In this document: in pieces, positions 15,628-23,279 of the stretch | Layout: each line of letters starts with the position of its first letter | How positions within the stretch are numbered: position 1 is the stretch's first letter | Program-made: the position numbers and the translations under genes | Assembly (NCBI RefSeq): GCF_018129085.1 | Contig: NZ_JAAGBB010000001.1 | Coordinates: 248,001-312,000 of the forward strand | Direction: 5' to 3' | Length of the DNA stretch: 64,000 nucleotides | Origin: Plastoroseomonas hellenica | Lineage (GTDB): Bacteria; Pseudomonadota; Alphaproteobacteria; Acetobacterales; Acetobacteraceae | Notes under the pieces: model-generated | Seen by the model: only the letters and a program-made list of their open reading frames with translations | The model's database searches: none | Told to the model about the DNA's origin: nothing

Positions 15628-16919
15628 TGCGCGGCCTGCTGCACGCGATCGCCATGGTGGCGATGCTGCTCTCAGCCGAAGCGGCCCTGGCCCAGGGCAG
15701 CACGGGCGCCGCGGTCAGCGGTGGGTCCACCAATGTCGGTGTCGGCGAAGGCACCATCCTGCGCATGCCGCGCGACATCACCCAAGTCTTCATCGCCGAC
15801 CAGGCGGTGGCCGATGTGCAGATCGTCTCGCCCCGCGTGGTCTATGTCTATGGCCGCCGCATCGGGCAGACCTCTCTGCATGCCGTCGACGGCAGCTCGG
15901 GCGTCGTCGCGCAATTCCAGGTGCGGGTGGAGCGCAGCGCCGCCGCCGCCCGCAACGCGCTTCCCACCCGACGCTCGGGTGTCGACATGGAATTCGTCGG
16001 CGACCGGCTGATGACGCAAGGTCGGGTCGGCAGCGTCGGCGAGGCGATGGAGGTGGAGGCGACGGCCCGTGCCTATTCGCCGGAAGGCCAGGTGCCACTC
16101 GACCGCACCAGGCTCGGTGGCAGCCAGCACGTGGCGCTGCGCGTGCGCTTCGCGGAGGTGTCGCGCAACGACCTCGAACGCCTCGGCGTGAACTGGCAGG
16201 CGCTGCTTAACCCCGGCAACTTCGCCTTCCGCGTGGTGACCGGCGGCTTCATGCAGGGCTTCAACCCGGCCGAGGCCTTCGGCAGCATCGGCGGCGGCTT
16301 CAACGACGGCAGCAACAGCGTCGATCTGCTAGTCGATGCGCTGCGGCGCGAGGGCGTGCTGAGCCTGTTGGCCGAGCCGACGCTCACCGCCTTCAGCGGC
16401 GAGCGGGCGCGTTTCCTGGCGGGCGGCGAGGTGCCGATCCCGGTGCCGGTGCGCGAAGGCATTGTCGGCATCGAATACAAGCGCTTCGGCGTGATGCTGG
16501 ATTTCACCCCGACCATCCTGCCCGAAGGCCGAATCGGCCTCAGGGTGCGGCCGGAGGTGTCGGAGATGGTCGATACCGGCAGCCTCACCATCCAGGGCTA
16601 TCGCGTGCCGTCCTTCACGACGCGCTTCGCCGAGACGACGGTGGAGCTCGGCTCCGGCCAGACATTGGCGATCGCCGGCCTGTTCCAGCGCCGCATGTCG
16701 GACAATACGGACCGCCTGCCCGGCATCGGCAGCCTCCCGATCCTTGGCGCCCTGTTCCGCTCCACCCGGTTCCAGCGTTCGGAGACCGAACTCGTGATCC
16801 TGATCACCCCGATCCTGTCCCAGGCCGTGCGCGACCCCACGGCGATCCCGACCCCGATCGCGCCGGCGCGTGCGGCACTCCGCCGGGAGCAGGGGCTGGT
16901 CGGCTTCGTGGTGGACTGA
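15627..16919 (+). CDS. Tad/CpaC-type secretin, probable T3SS secretin core (SctC2)
   Basis: 430-aa outer-membrane secretin with a signal peptide ending ALAQ (residue 23). Residues about 36-101 form the pilus-formation N-domain of CpaC/RcpA (GEGTILRMPRDITQVFIAD, then VVYVYGRRIGQTSLHAVD). The secretin core (about 200-395) contains LRREGVLSLLAEPTLTAFSGE, ARFLAGGEVPIPV and LGIGSLPILG-like PGIGSLPILGALFRS. The classical T3SS secretin N1-N3 arrangement is missing. Coupled by TGATG to sctV and followed by a CpaD-like gene, it probably works with SctC1. Rhizobial RhcC2 is the nearest known precedent. Confidence 0.88.
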   Translation: MRGLLHAIAMVAMLLSAEAALAQGSTGAAVSGGSTNVGVGEGTILRMPRDITQVFIADQAVADVQIVSPRVVYVYGRRIGQTSLHAVDGSSGVVAQFQVRVERSAAAARNALPTRRSGVDMEFVGDRLMTQGRVGSVGEAMEVEATARAYSPEGQVPLDRTRLGGSQHVALRVRFAEVSRNDLERLGVNWQALLNPGNFAFRVVTGGFMQGFNPAEAFGSIGGGFNDGSNSVDLLVDALRREGVLSLLAEPTLTAFSGERARFLAGGEVPIPVPVREGIVGIEYKRFGVMLDFTPTILPEGRIGLRVRPEVSEMVDTGSLTIQGYRVPSFTTRFAETTVELGSGQTLAIAGLFQRRMSDNTDRLPGIGSLPILGALFRSTRFQRSETELVILITPILSQAVRDPTAIPTPIAPARAALRREQGLVGFVVD

Positions 16920-17623
16920 TGCGCACCCTCCTCCTGCTGCCGCTCATCGCGGCCTGCACCTATTATCCGGAGAACGACCGCGCCCGCGGCTTCTCCGATC
17001 GCACCATCGAGTACCGGGAGACCATCACCTTCGTGCGCGACAGCGCGACGCTGGTGACGGAGCCGCAGCTGCGCGGTCAAGTCGCCTTCATCGTACCGCC
17101 CGGCCCGCTCGCCGAGAGCCGCGCCGTCAGCCTGCGCGCCGCGACCGGCCGCCCGCAGGCGCCCTGGCGAGCCGACGCGGAAGGTGCGCTCGGGCGCGAC
17201 GAGGCTATGGTGGTGCTGCGGCGCCGGATGCGCATCGCGGATGCCTGCCTCGGCACCGCGGAACCCGGCCGCCACGCCTCCGTCCCCTACACGTTCCGCG
17301 CCGCCGGGGGGCGTGAGCGGGACGACCTGCTGCCGGCCGGCTGCGCGCTCGACACGGCGATGCTGCAGCAGGCGGAGAATCCCGACGACCTGATCCAGGG
17401 GCGCGCCCATGCGCCGACCGCCGCCGGCCCGATCGCGCGCGCCGCCGAACGCTGGCTGGCGCGGAGCGATGCCCAGCCGCGCCCCGGCCAACCGCGCACG
17501 CCGCAAGCCCGCACCGGCGAGAACGAGCGGGAGCCCGCCCAGCCGAACGAGGAGGGTGGGCCTAACCCGGCGGCACCCGCGCCGGCACCGAACCCGACTG
17601 CGCCGGCAGGGTTGTTCCGCTGA
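16919..17623 (+). CDS. CpaD-like lipoprotein (Tad pilus family)
   Basis: The 234-aa protein has a short lipoprotein signal (MRTLLLLPLIAAC, Cys13). It is followed by CpaD-like YYPENDRARGFSDRTIEYRETITF, a middle part with RPQAPWRADAEG, and a Pro/Ala/Asn-rich tail from about residue 190. CpaD is the periplasmic or outer-membrane partner of the CpaC secretin in Tad pili. The ATG overlaps the secretin stop (TGATG). The 3' end overlaps the convergent TPR gene by 62 bases. Similarity beyond the N-terminal 60 residues is weak. Confidence 0.6.
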   Translation: MRTLLLLPLIAACTYYPENDRARGFSDRTIEYRETITFVRDSATLVTEPQLRGQVAFIVPPGPLAESRAVSLRAATGRPQAPWRADAEGALGRDEAMVVLRRRMRIADACLGTAEPGRHASVPYTFRAAGGRERDDLLPAGCALDTAMLQQAENPDDLIQGRAHAPTAAGPIARAAERWLARSDAQPRPGQPRTPQARTGENEREPAQPNEEGGPNPAAPAPAPNPTAPAGLFR

Positions 17624-18377
17624 CCAGCCCGACGGCGGCGGCACGCCGCGCCGGGTCGCTCTCGGCCCGCGCGGCGGCGACGCGCTGCAGGATCTCCTCC
17701 CGCTCCTGCGGCGGCAGGCGCTGCGCCTCGGCGGGGCCTGCCGGATCGCCGGCGAGCAGCAGCACCAGGGCGAGCAGCCGCCGGTGGCGCGCCTCATTGG
17801 CGGGCGAGCTCGGCACGCGCCGCACTTCCGCGATGGCCGCCGGATCATTCGCCAGCGCGAGCGAGAGCGCGAGATTGCCGCGCAGATCCGCATCCTGCGG
17901 CGCCACCGCCAGGCCGCGCCGATAGGCAGCCGCTGCTTCCGCGGGCCGGCCGAGCCGGTCGAGCGCAACCCCATGGACGCGCAGCAGCCGTAGATCCTGG
18001 GAACCGGCAGCGAGCGGTGCGAGGAGGGCTTCCGCGCCAGCCGCGTCACCGCGCCGGAGCAGCACCGCCGCGAGGCCGGTGCGGCCATCGATGCTGTCGG
18101 GCGTCAGCGCAAGCCCGGCACGGTAGGAGGCTTCGGCCTCGGAGAGCGCGCCGACCGCAGCCTGCGTCGCGGCCAGGCGGAAGCGCGCCTCGGCGCTGCG
18201 CGGATTCTGCTCGGCGGCGCCGGCATAGAAAGCGGCGGCGCTGGCCTCGTCGCCGCCCGAGCGCATGCGGTCACCGAGACGCAGCATCGCCGCCGCGTCG
18301 GTGGAGCCGCCCTGCTGCTGGCCGGCACAGCCGACGAGGAGGAGGAAGGGGATGAGGGTGATGCGTATCGCCAGCAT
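17562..18377 (-). CDS. TadD-like TPR lipoprotein
   Basis: The 271-aa protein has a lipobox (LLLVGC, Cys17) and at least four TPR units: AMLRLGDRMRSGGDEASAAA, RFRLAATQAAVGALSEAEA, GLAAVLLRRGDAAGAEALL and RVHGVALDRLGRPAEAAAAY. TadD/pilotin-type TPR lipoproteins accompany Tad secretins. It is the only gene here on the opposite strand to its partners and converges on the CpaD-like gene. No T3SS protein of this kind is standard. Confidence 0.72.
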   Translation of the reverse strand: MLAIRITLIPFLLLVGCAGQQQGGSTDAAAMLRLGDRMRSGGDEASAAAFYAGAAEQNPRSAEARFRLAATQAAVGALSEAEASYRAGLALTPDSIDGRTGLAAVLLRRGDAAGAEALLAPLAAGSQDLRLLRVHGVALDRLGRPAEAAAAYRRGLAVAPQDADLRGNLALSLALANDPAAIAEVRRVPSSPANEARHRRLLALVLLLAGDPAGPAEAQRLPPQEREEILQRVAAARAESDPARRAAAVGLVSGTTLPAQSGSVPARVPPG

Positions 18378-18630
18378 GCGCGTGTGTTAGCCGCAAACCG
18401 CGCGCAGCGGAACGCGTCGCGGTGGATGATCGGCCGGGCAACGCGCGCGACGGCGCATCATCGAGTGAACGTGACCGGGCGGCCGATCGGCCGGACACCA
18501 GCATAGTCCTTGCTTTGCTCGCTGCCGATGCAGCGTGCTGCGTGCCGTCATCATACTGCAATGCCGATGGCATTTATCGCCGCCATCCGACGACGCGACA
18601 CTGCGCCCGCGATCGAGGAGGGCCTGCGCA
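18378..18630. other. Gap between the T3SS/Tad locus and the toxin gene
   Basis: The 253 bases carry two copies of a GATCGGCCGG string (near 18427 and 18486) and no convincing ORF. They must hold the promoters of the TadD-like gene (leftward) and the toxin gene (rightward), but no clear -35/-10 pair stands out. Confidence 0.4.
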
Positions 18631-19419
18631 ATGGGATGGTCGATCTCCGATATCGGGCACACGGTGCTCGATGCCGCCGGCATGGTGCCGGTCGTCGGTG
18701 AGGTGGCGGATGGCGCCAATGCCCTCTGGTATGCGGCGGAAGGCGATGCGGCGAATGCGGCACTCTCCGCCGCCAGCATGATCCCGGTCGCCGGCAATCT
18801 CGCGACCGGCGCCAAATGGGCCAAACGCGGCGTTGAGGCCGCCGATGCCATCGCCGACACTGGGCGCACGGCGAATCGCGCCACCGATGCCGCGCGCCAT
18901 GCGGATGAGGCCGTGGACGGCGCCCGGGCGGCCGGGCGCGGCGCCGAGGCGGAGACCCTGACGCTCCGTGGCACCAGCTATCGACTGCCGGGGTGGGAGA
19001 TGCAGCCGCTCTCCTATACGAAGCGCGCGCCGGAGGAGACCGCGGCGCTGCGCCAGGCCTTCGACGGCGGCATCCGCAAGGACTTCCTGCAGGATCTCGG
19101 GACCCGCAATGCCGACGACCTGCGGGCCGCCGGGATGACCGATGCGCAGATCACGCGGGTCGCGGGCGGCCGGGTGCCGCAGGGCTACCAGGTGCATCAC
19201 CTCAAGCCGCTGGACGATGGCGGCACCAATGCCTTCGACAATCTTGTGCTGATCAGGAACGATCCCGACCATATGCTGGTCACCAACCATCAGAACGCGG
19301 TGACGCGGGGGATGGAGCCCGGCGATACCCGCCAGGTGGAGTGGCCGATGCCGTCGCAGCCGACTACTGTATGGCCTGACAGGCCGGGTGGCGGTGCCGT
19401 GCCCCTGGATGGTCAATAG
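18631..19419 (+). CDS. HNH nuclease toxin with pre-toxin segment
   Basis: The ATG at 18631 follows GGAGG with 9-base spacing and gives 262 residues. Residues about 7-67 are the Ala/Gly-rich pre-toxin segment common in polymorphic toxins (DAAGMVPVVGEVADGANALW and MIPVAGNLATGAKWAK). The C-terminal domain is an HNH-type nuclease: GYQVHHLKPLDDGGTNAFDN with His189/His190, Asn204 and later His214 and His220. There is no signal peptide and no VgrG, Rhs or LXG carrier domain. An immunity-type gene follows 3 bases later. The delivery route is unknown; the adjacent T3SS is one possibility. Confidence 0.8.
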   Translation: MGWSISDIGHTVLDAAGMVPVVGEVADGANALWYAAEGDAANAALSAASMIPVAGNLATGAKWAKRGVEAADAIADTGRTANRATDAARHADEAVDGARAAGRGAEAETLTLRGTSYRLPGWEMQPLSYTKRAPEETAALRQAFDGGIRKDFLQDLGTRNADDLRAAGMTDAQITRVAGGRVPQGYQVHHLKPLDDGGTNAFDNLVLIRNDPDHMLVTNHQNAVTRGMEPGDTRQVEWPMPSQPTTVWPDRPGGGAVPLDGQ

Positions 19420-19422
19420 GCC

Positions 19423-19893
19423 ATGGAGGCGCTGGAGATGGACCGCGAGGCGGCCGAGTGGTTGGAGCGCATTCACGCGGAGCAGCGCGAGGTGGGCGAG
19501 CATGTCGCGCCGCCCGCCGCCGAGGAGGCGATCGCCACGGTCGCCGATTTCTCGCTTCGTTCGCTTGGGGCGCCACTGCCCGAAGGCTACGTCGCATTCC
19601 TTCGCGTCTGCGACGGCCTCGATTTCAACGGCACCACCCTCTACGCCACGCGGCAGCGGAATTTGGGTGGTGGGGTGACCATGCTGGGCCTGCCGGAACA
19701 GAACCATATCTTCCGCGCGGATAGCCCGCGCCATCATCTGCTGCTCGGCGAGAGCGGCGACGAGCTTTTTGCGCTCGATACTCGGGATGGCAGCTTCGCG
19801 ATTCTCGATCGGGGCTCGCTGTCGGAAGCGGAGCGCTTCACGGGTTTCGATGCGCTGCTGACTCGGGTCTTGAAGCGCGCCTTCGAGAGCTGA
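19423..19893 (+). CDS. SMI1/KNR4-type immunity protein
   Basis: The 156-aa soluble acidic protein matches the SMI1/KNR4 (SUKH) pattern: LRSLGAPLPEGYVAFLRVCD followed by LDFNGTTLYA, then GDELFALDTRDGSFAILDR and a C-terminal helix. SUKH proteins are the commonest immunity partners of nuclease polymorphic toxins. It starts 3 bases after the toxin stop, so the pair is almost certainly co-translated. It presumably binds and neutralises the HNH domain. Confidence 0.8.
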   Translation: MEALEMDREAAEWLERIHAEQREVGEHVAPPAAEEAIATVADFSLRSLGAPLPEGYVAFLRVCDGLDFNGTTLYATRQRNLGGGVTMLGLPEQNHIFRADSPRHHLLLGESGDELFALDTRDGSFAILDRGSLSEAERFTGFDALLTRVLKRAFES

Positions 19894-19950
19894 GAGGGCG
19901 ACCACGGGCTGCATCCCGCCTTCCGATATTCCTGCGCCTCCGCCATCCCG

Positions 19951-20213
19951 TAGACATCAAGGCCTATGTGAAGGAGAACACGGATCCCGCCGTGGTGATG
20001 CGCAAGACCATGGCGAAGTCCGAGCGCGTCGGCACCAATGGCGGCACCGCAGCCGGCCTCGTCGGCAGCTACGACCAGGTCGCGGAGCGCATCGCGCGGT
20101 TCCATGAAGCGGGCATCGAGACCCTGCTCCTGCAATTCCAACCCTTCGAGCCGGAGATGCGTCGCTTTGCCGAGCACATCATGCCGCGTCTCAGGGAATT
20201 GCGTTGCCGTTAA
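19951..20213 (+). pseudogene. C-terminal remnant of a luciferase-like (SfnG/SsuD-type) monooxygenase
   Basis: From about 19951 the reading DIKAYVKENTDPAVVMRKTM continues with RVGTNGGTAAGLVGSYDQVA and LLQFQPFEPEMRRFAEHIMP. This is the C-terminal end of flavin-dependent alkane/dimethylsulfone monooxygenases. The 250 or more N-terminal residues are missing and the upstream sequence is unrelated to the family. It is the debris of a gene truncated when the toxin/immunity pair or T3SS locus arrived. An in-frame GTG at 19968 is unlikely to be used productively. Confidence 0.75.
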
Positions 20214-20225
20214 AGGCCGCGTCCT

Positions 20226-21074
20226 TCAGCCGGCGGCGATCTCCATCGCCGCGCTGGCGCGCCGCAGCACCGGATCGAAGGGGTTGATTTGGGCCGCGAC
20301 CGCCGCGGCCTCCGCCTTCATCAGGGTGGCGATGATGCCGCTGCGTTCGGCCGTCAGATGCTCGATCGTGCTGCCGATGCTCAGCGCCGCGACCGCCCGG
20401 CCTTCGCGGTCGAGGATCGGCACGGCGAGCCCGGTCTGGCCGGGGATGATGCCGAAGGCCCGCCCGCAATGGCCGGCACGCCGGACCTGGGCCAGCTCAG
20501 CGCGCAGCGTCGCCTCGTCGGTGCCGTCGAGTTCGCGCAGCCGCGGCAGGTTATGGCGGATCACCTCGTCCTGTTCCTCCTGCGGGAGAAAGGCGAGCAT
20601 CACCATGGCGCCCTGGCCGATGCCGAGCGGCACGCGCCCGCCGATATCGCCGGTGAAGGAGCGGATGGCGAAGGGGCCGGTGCTGCGGTCGATGCAGACC
20701 GCCTCATAGCCATCGCGCACCAAGAGGAAGAGCGTCTCGCCGAGGGATTCAGTCAGGCGCAGCAGCACTGGGCGGCAGATCTGCCGCAACCCCATCCGAT
20801 TGCCGGCGCGGGCGGCCAGCTCGAACAGGGCCAAGGCCAGGGTGTAGCGTTTGCTGCGCGCATCGAAGTCGAGCAGCCTTTCCTCGACCATGCTGCGCAG
20901 CACGCGATGCACGCTCGGTCGCGGCAGGGCGATGGCTTCGGCCAGCTCGGTCAGGCGCATGCCGGAAACACCGCCCTCCGCGAGAATGCGCAGCAGACAG
21001 GCCGCGCGATGCAGGACGCCAGGCGCTTCGGTCATCTCGTTCGCGCGACCTTCATGTCCGTTTTCCTCACTCAT
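20226..21074 (-). CDS. IclR-family transcriptional regulator
   Basis: 282-aa regulator. The N-terminal winged helix (residues about 18-85) contains MRLTELAEAIALPRPSVHRV and LRSMVEERLLDFD. The C-terminal effector domain contains GQGAMVMLAFLPQEE, ITPGQTGLAVP-like IIPGQTGLAVPILDREG and VAALSIGSTIEHL. It is divergent from the hydantoinase/ABC operon and most likely controls it. The shared upstream region contains AT-rich inverted repeats. Confidence 0.93.
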   Translation of the reverse strand: MSEENGHEGRANEMTEAPGVLHRAACLLRILAEGGVSGMRLTELAEAIALPRPSVHRVLRSMVEERLLDFDARSKRYTLALALFELAARAGNRMGLRQICRPVLLRLTESLGETLFLLVRDGYEAVCIDRSTGPFAIRSFTGDIGGRVPLGIGQGAMVMLAFLPQEEQDEVIRHNLPRLRELDGTDEATLRAELAQVRRAGHCGRAFGIIPGQTGLAVPILDREGRAVAALSIGSTIEHLTAERSGIIATLMKAEAAAVAAQINPFDPVLRRASAAMEIAAG

Positions 21075-21096
21075 GTACGCCTTCTGATCAGCATAT

Positions 21097-21134
21097 TATC
21101 GATATACGATATTCTTACGGAATTATGCTCGTAT
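21097..21134. promoter_or_regulatory. Candidate IclR operator in the divergent region
   Basis: TATCG (21097-21101) and CGATA (21107-21111) form a short inverted repeat. ATACGA (21104-21109) has its inverse TCGTAT at 21129-21134. The segment is strikingly AT-rich between two GC-rich genes transcribed in opposite directions, as expected for operator/promoter DNA. Confidence 0.4.
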
Positions 21135-21209
21135 AGAGAAATTTGGGCTTGCTCGCCTGTACCGCTCGGCAAACCATGCTCCCAGGCGATCCCAATGGAG
21201 TGAAGCGGC

Positions 21210-23279
21210 ATGGCGCGTTGGCGTGTCGGCGTGGACTCGGGTGGAACCTTCACCGATGTCTGCCTCTTCGATGAAGAGGCAGGCCGGGTCGACGTCTGGA
21301 AGGTGCCATCCACGCCGGATGATCCGTCGCGCGGCATTGCCCAGGGGGTCGAGGAAGGCATGCGCCGCGTTGCGCCGGATGCGGCGGAGCCAGGGGCGTC
21401 GGTCGCCTATTTCGGCCATGGCACCACGGTCGCGACCAATGCGCTGATCCAGCATCGCGGCGTGCGCACCGGCCTCGTCACCACCGACGGCTTCCGTGAC
21501 CTGCTGGAGATCGGCCGCCAGAAGCGCCCCGACCTCTATGACATGCAGGCGGACAAGCCGCCCACCCTGGTGCCGCGCGACCTGCGCATGGAAGTGCCGG
21601 AGCGCGTGCGCCACACCGGGGAGATCGACACCCCGCTGGACGAGGCGCGGATGCGCGCCGCCGCGGAGGCCCTGAAGGCGGCAGGGGTGAAGGCGATCGC
21701 CGTCTCCTTCCTCTACGGCTTCATCCGCCCCGAACATGAGCAGCGCGCCGTCGCCATCCTGCGCGAGGCGATGCCCGACGCCTTCATCAGCGCGGGGCAC
21801 GAAATCGCGCCGGAATTCCGCGAGTTCGAGCGGCTCTCGACCGTGGTGCTGAACGCCTATCTCGGCCCGATCATGCGCAACTACATCGAGCGCCTGACAC
21901 CGCGGCTGCAGGCGATCGGCATGCGTGCGACGCCGCATCTGACGCAGTCCAATGGTGGCGTCATCGGCTTCGGCACGGCGGCCGAGATGCCGGTCCGTGC
22001 CGTGCTCTCCGGCCCTTCGACCGGCGTGGTGGGTGCGCAGGCGGTCGGCAACCTGGCGGGCTTTCCGGACCTCATCACCTTCGACATGGGCGGCACCTCG
22101 ACCGATGTCGCGCTGCTGAATGGCGGGGTCTGCAAGCTGACCTCGGAAGCCATCGTGCATGGCTATCCGATCAAGGCGCCGATGCTCGATATCCACACCG
22201 TCGGCGCCGGCGGCGGCTCGATCGCCCATATCGACAGCGGCGGGCTGCTGAAGGTCGGCCCCCGGAGCTGCGGCGCCGACCCCGGGCCGGTCTGCTACGA
22301 TCGCGGCAACACCGAACCTGCCACCACCGATGCCAATGTGGTGTTGCAGACGCTGAACCCGGAATACCTGCTCGGCGGACGCATGCGCGTGCGCCAGGAT
22401 CTGGCGAAGCAGGCGATCGGCCGGCTGGCGGACCAGCTCGGTCTCGGGCTGATGGAGACGGCGCAGGGGATCCTCTCCGTCGTCACCGCCAATATGGCCC
22501 GCGCGATCCGTGTCATCTCTGTGCAGCGTGGCTATGACCCACGCGACTACACGCTGATGGCCTTCGGCGGCGCCGGCCCGCTGCATGCGGCGCGCCTCGC
22601 CAAGGAACTCGACATGACGCGGGTGCTGGTGCCGCGCAATCCCGGCATCCTCTGCGCCATGGGGCTGCTGCTGACCGATCTGCGCGCCGATTTCGCGGCC
22701 ACCAGGCTGCTGCCGGCGACAGTCGCGTCGGTCGACGAGGTCGCCGCCAGCTTCGACGGCCTGGCGTTACGGGCCGAGGAATGGTTCGTGCACGAGGGCA
22801 TCTCCGACGCCGATCGCCGCCTGACCCGCACCGCCGACATGCGCTACGCCGGCCAGAACTACGAATTGCCGGTGCCGCTGCCGGAAGGCCCGGTGACCGA
22901 AGCCACCATCGCCACGCTCGCCGAAGGCTTCGCCGAGGCGCATCGCCAGCGCTACGGCTTCATCGCCGAGGAAGAGCCGGTGCAGATCGTCACGCTCCGC
23001 CTGGAGGCGACCGGGCTGGTGCGCAAGGCGGAGCTCAGATCCTACCCGGATGCCGGACCGGACGCCTCCGCCGCCATCATGGGCGAGCGCGATGTCTGGT
23101 TCCCCGAAGCCGGCGCCTTCGTCCAGACCCCGATCTACAGCCGTGACGGGCTGCAGCCCGGCAACCGCTTCGCCGGCCCGGCGATCGTCGAACAGATGGA
23201 CACCACCACGGTGGTGCCGCCGGGCATGACCGCCCGTGTCGATCCCTGGCTCAACCTGATCCTGGAGGTGTCGGCATGA
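21210..23279 (+). CDS. hyuA: Hydantoinase/5-oxoprolinase family subunit A
   Basis: The 689-aa protein opens with the ATP-binding ASKHA signature VGVDSGGTFTDVCLFDE. It contains NEYLGP-type NAYLGPIMRNYIERL, the TQSNGGVIG segment, FDMGGTSTDVAL and GGAGPLHAARLAKEL. These enzymes hydrolyse or carboxylate cyclic amides (N-methylhydantoin, 5-oxoproline) or acetophenone-type ketones with ATP, as A2B2 or related complexes. GGAG lies 9 bases before the ATG, and the stop overlaps hyuB by four bases. The exact substrate cannot be read from sequence. Confidence 0.95.
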   Translation: MARWRVGVDSGGTFTDVCLFDEEAGRVDVWKVPSTPDDPSRGIAQGVEEGMRRVAPDAAEPGASVAYFGHGTTVATNALIQHRGVRTGLVTTDGFRDLLEIGRQKRPDLYDMQADKPPTLVPRDLRMEVPERVRHTGEIDTPLDEARMRAAAEALKAAGVKAIAVSFLYGFIRPEHEQRAVAILREAMPDAFISAGHEIAPEFREFERLSTVVLNAYLGPIMRNYIERLTPRLQAIGMRATPHLTQSNGGVIGFGTAAEMPVRAVLSGPSTGVVGAQAVGNLAGFPDLITFDMGGTSTDVALLNGGVCKLTSEAIVHGYPIKAPMLDIHTVGAGGGSIAHIDSGGLLKVGPRSCGADPGPVCYDRGNTEPATTDANVVLQTLNPEYLLGGRMRVRQDLAKQAIGRLADQLGLGLMETAQGILSVVTANMARAIRVISVQRGYDPRDYTLMAFGGAGPLHAARLAKELDMTRVLVPRNPGILCAMGLLLTDLRADFAATRLLPATVASVDEVAASFDGLALRAEEWFVHEGISDADRRLTRTADMRYAGQNYELPVPLPEGPVTEATIATLAEGFAEAHRQRYGFIAEEEPVQIVTLRLEATGLVRKAELRSYPDAGPDASAAIMGERDVWFPEAGAFVQTPIYSRDGLQPGNRFAGPAIVEQMDTTTVVPPGMTARVDPWLNLILEVSA

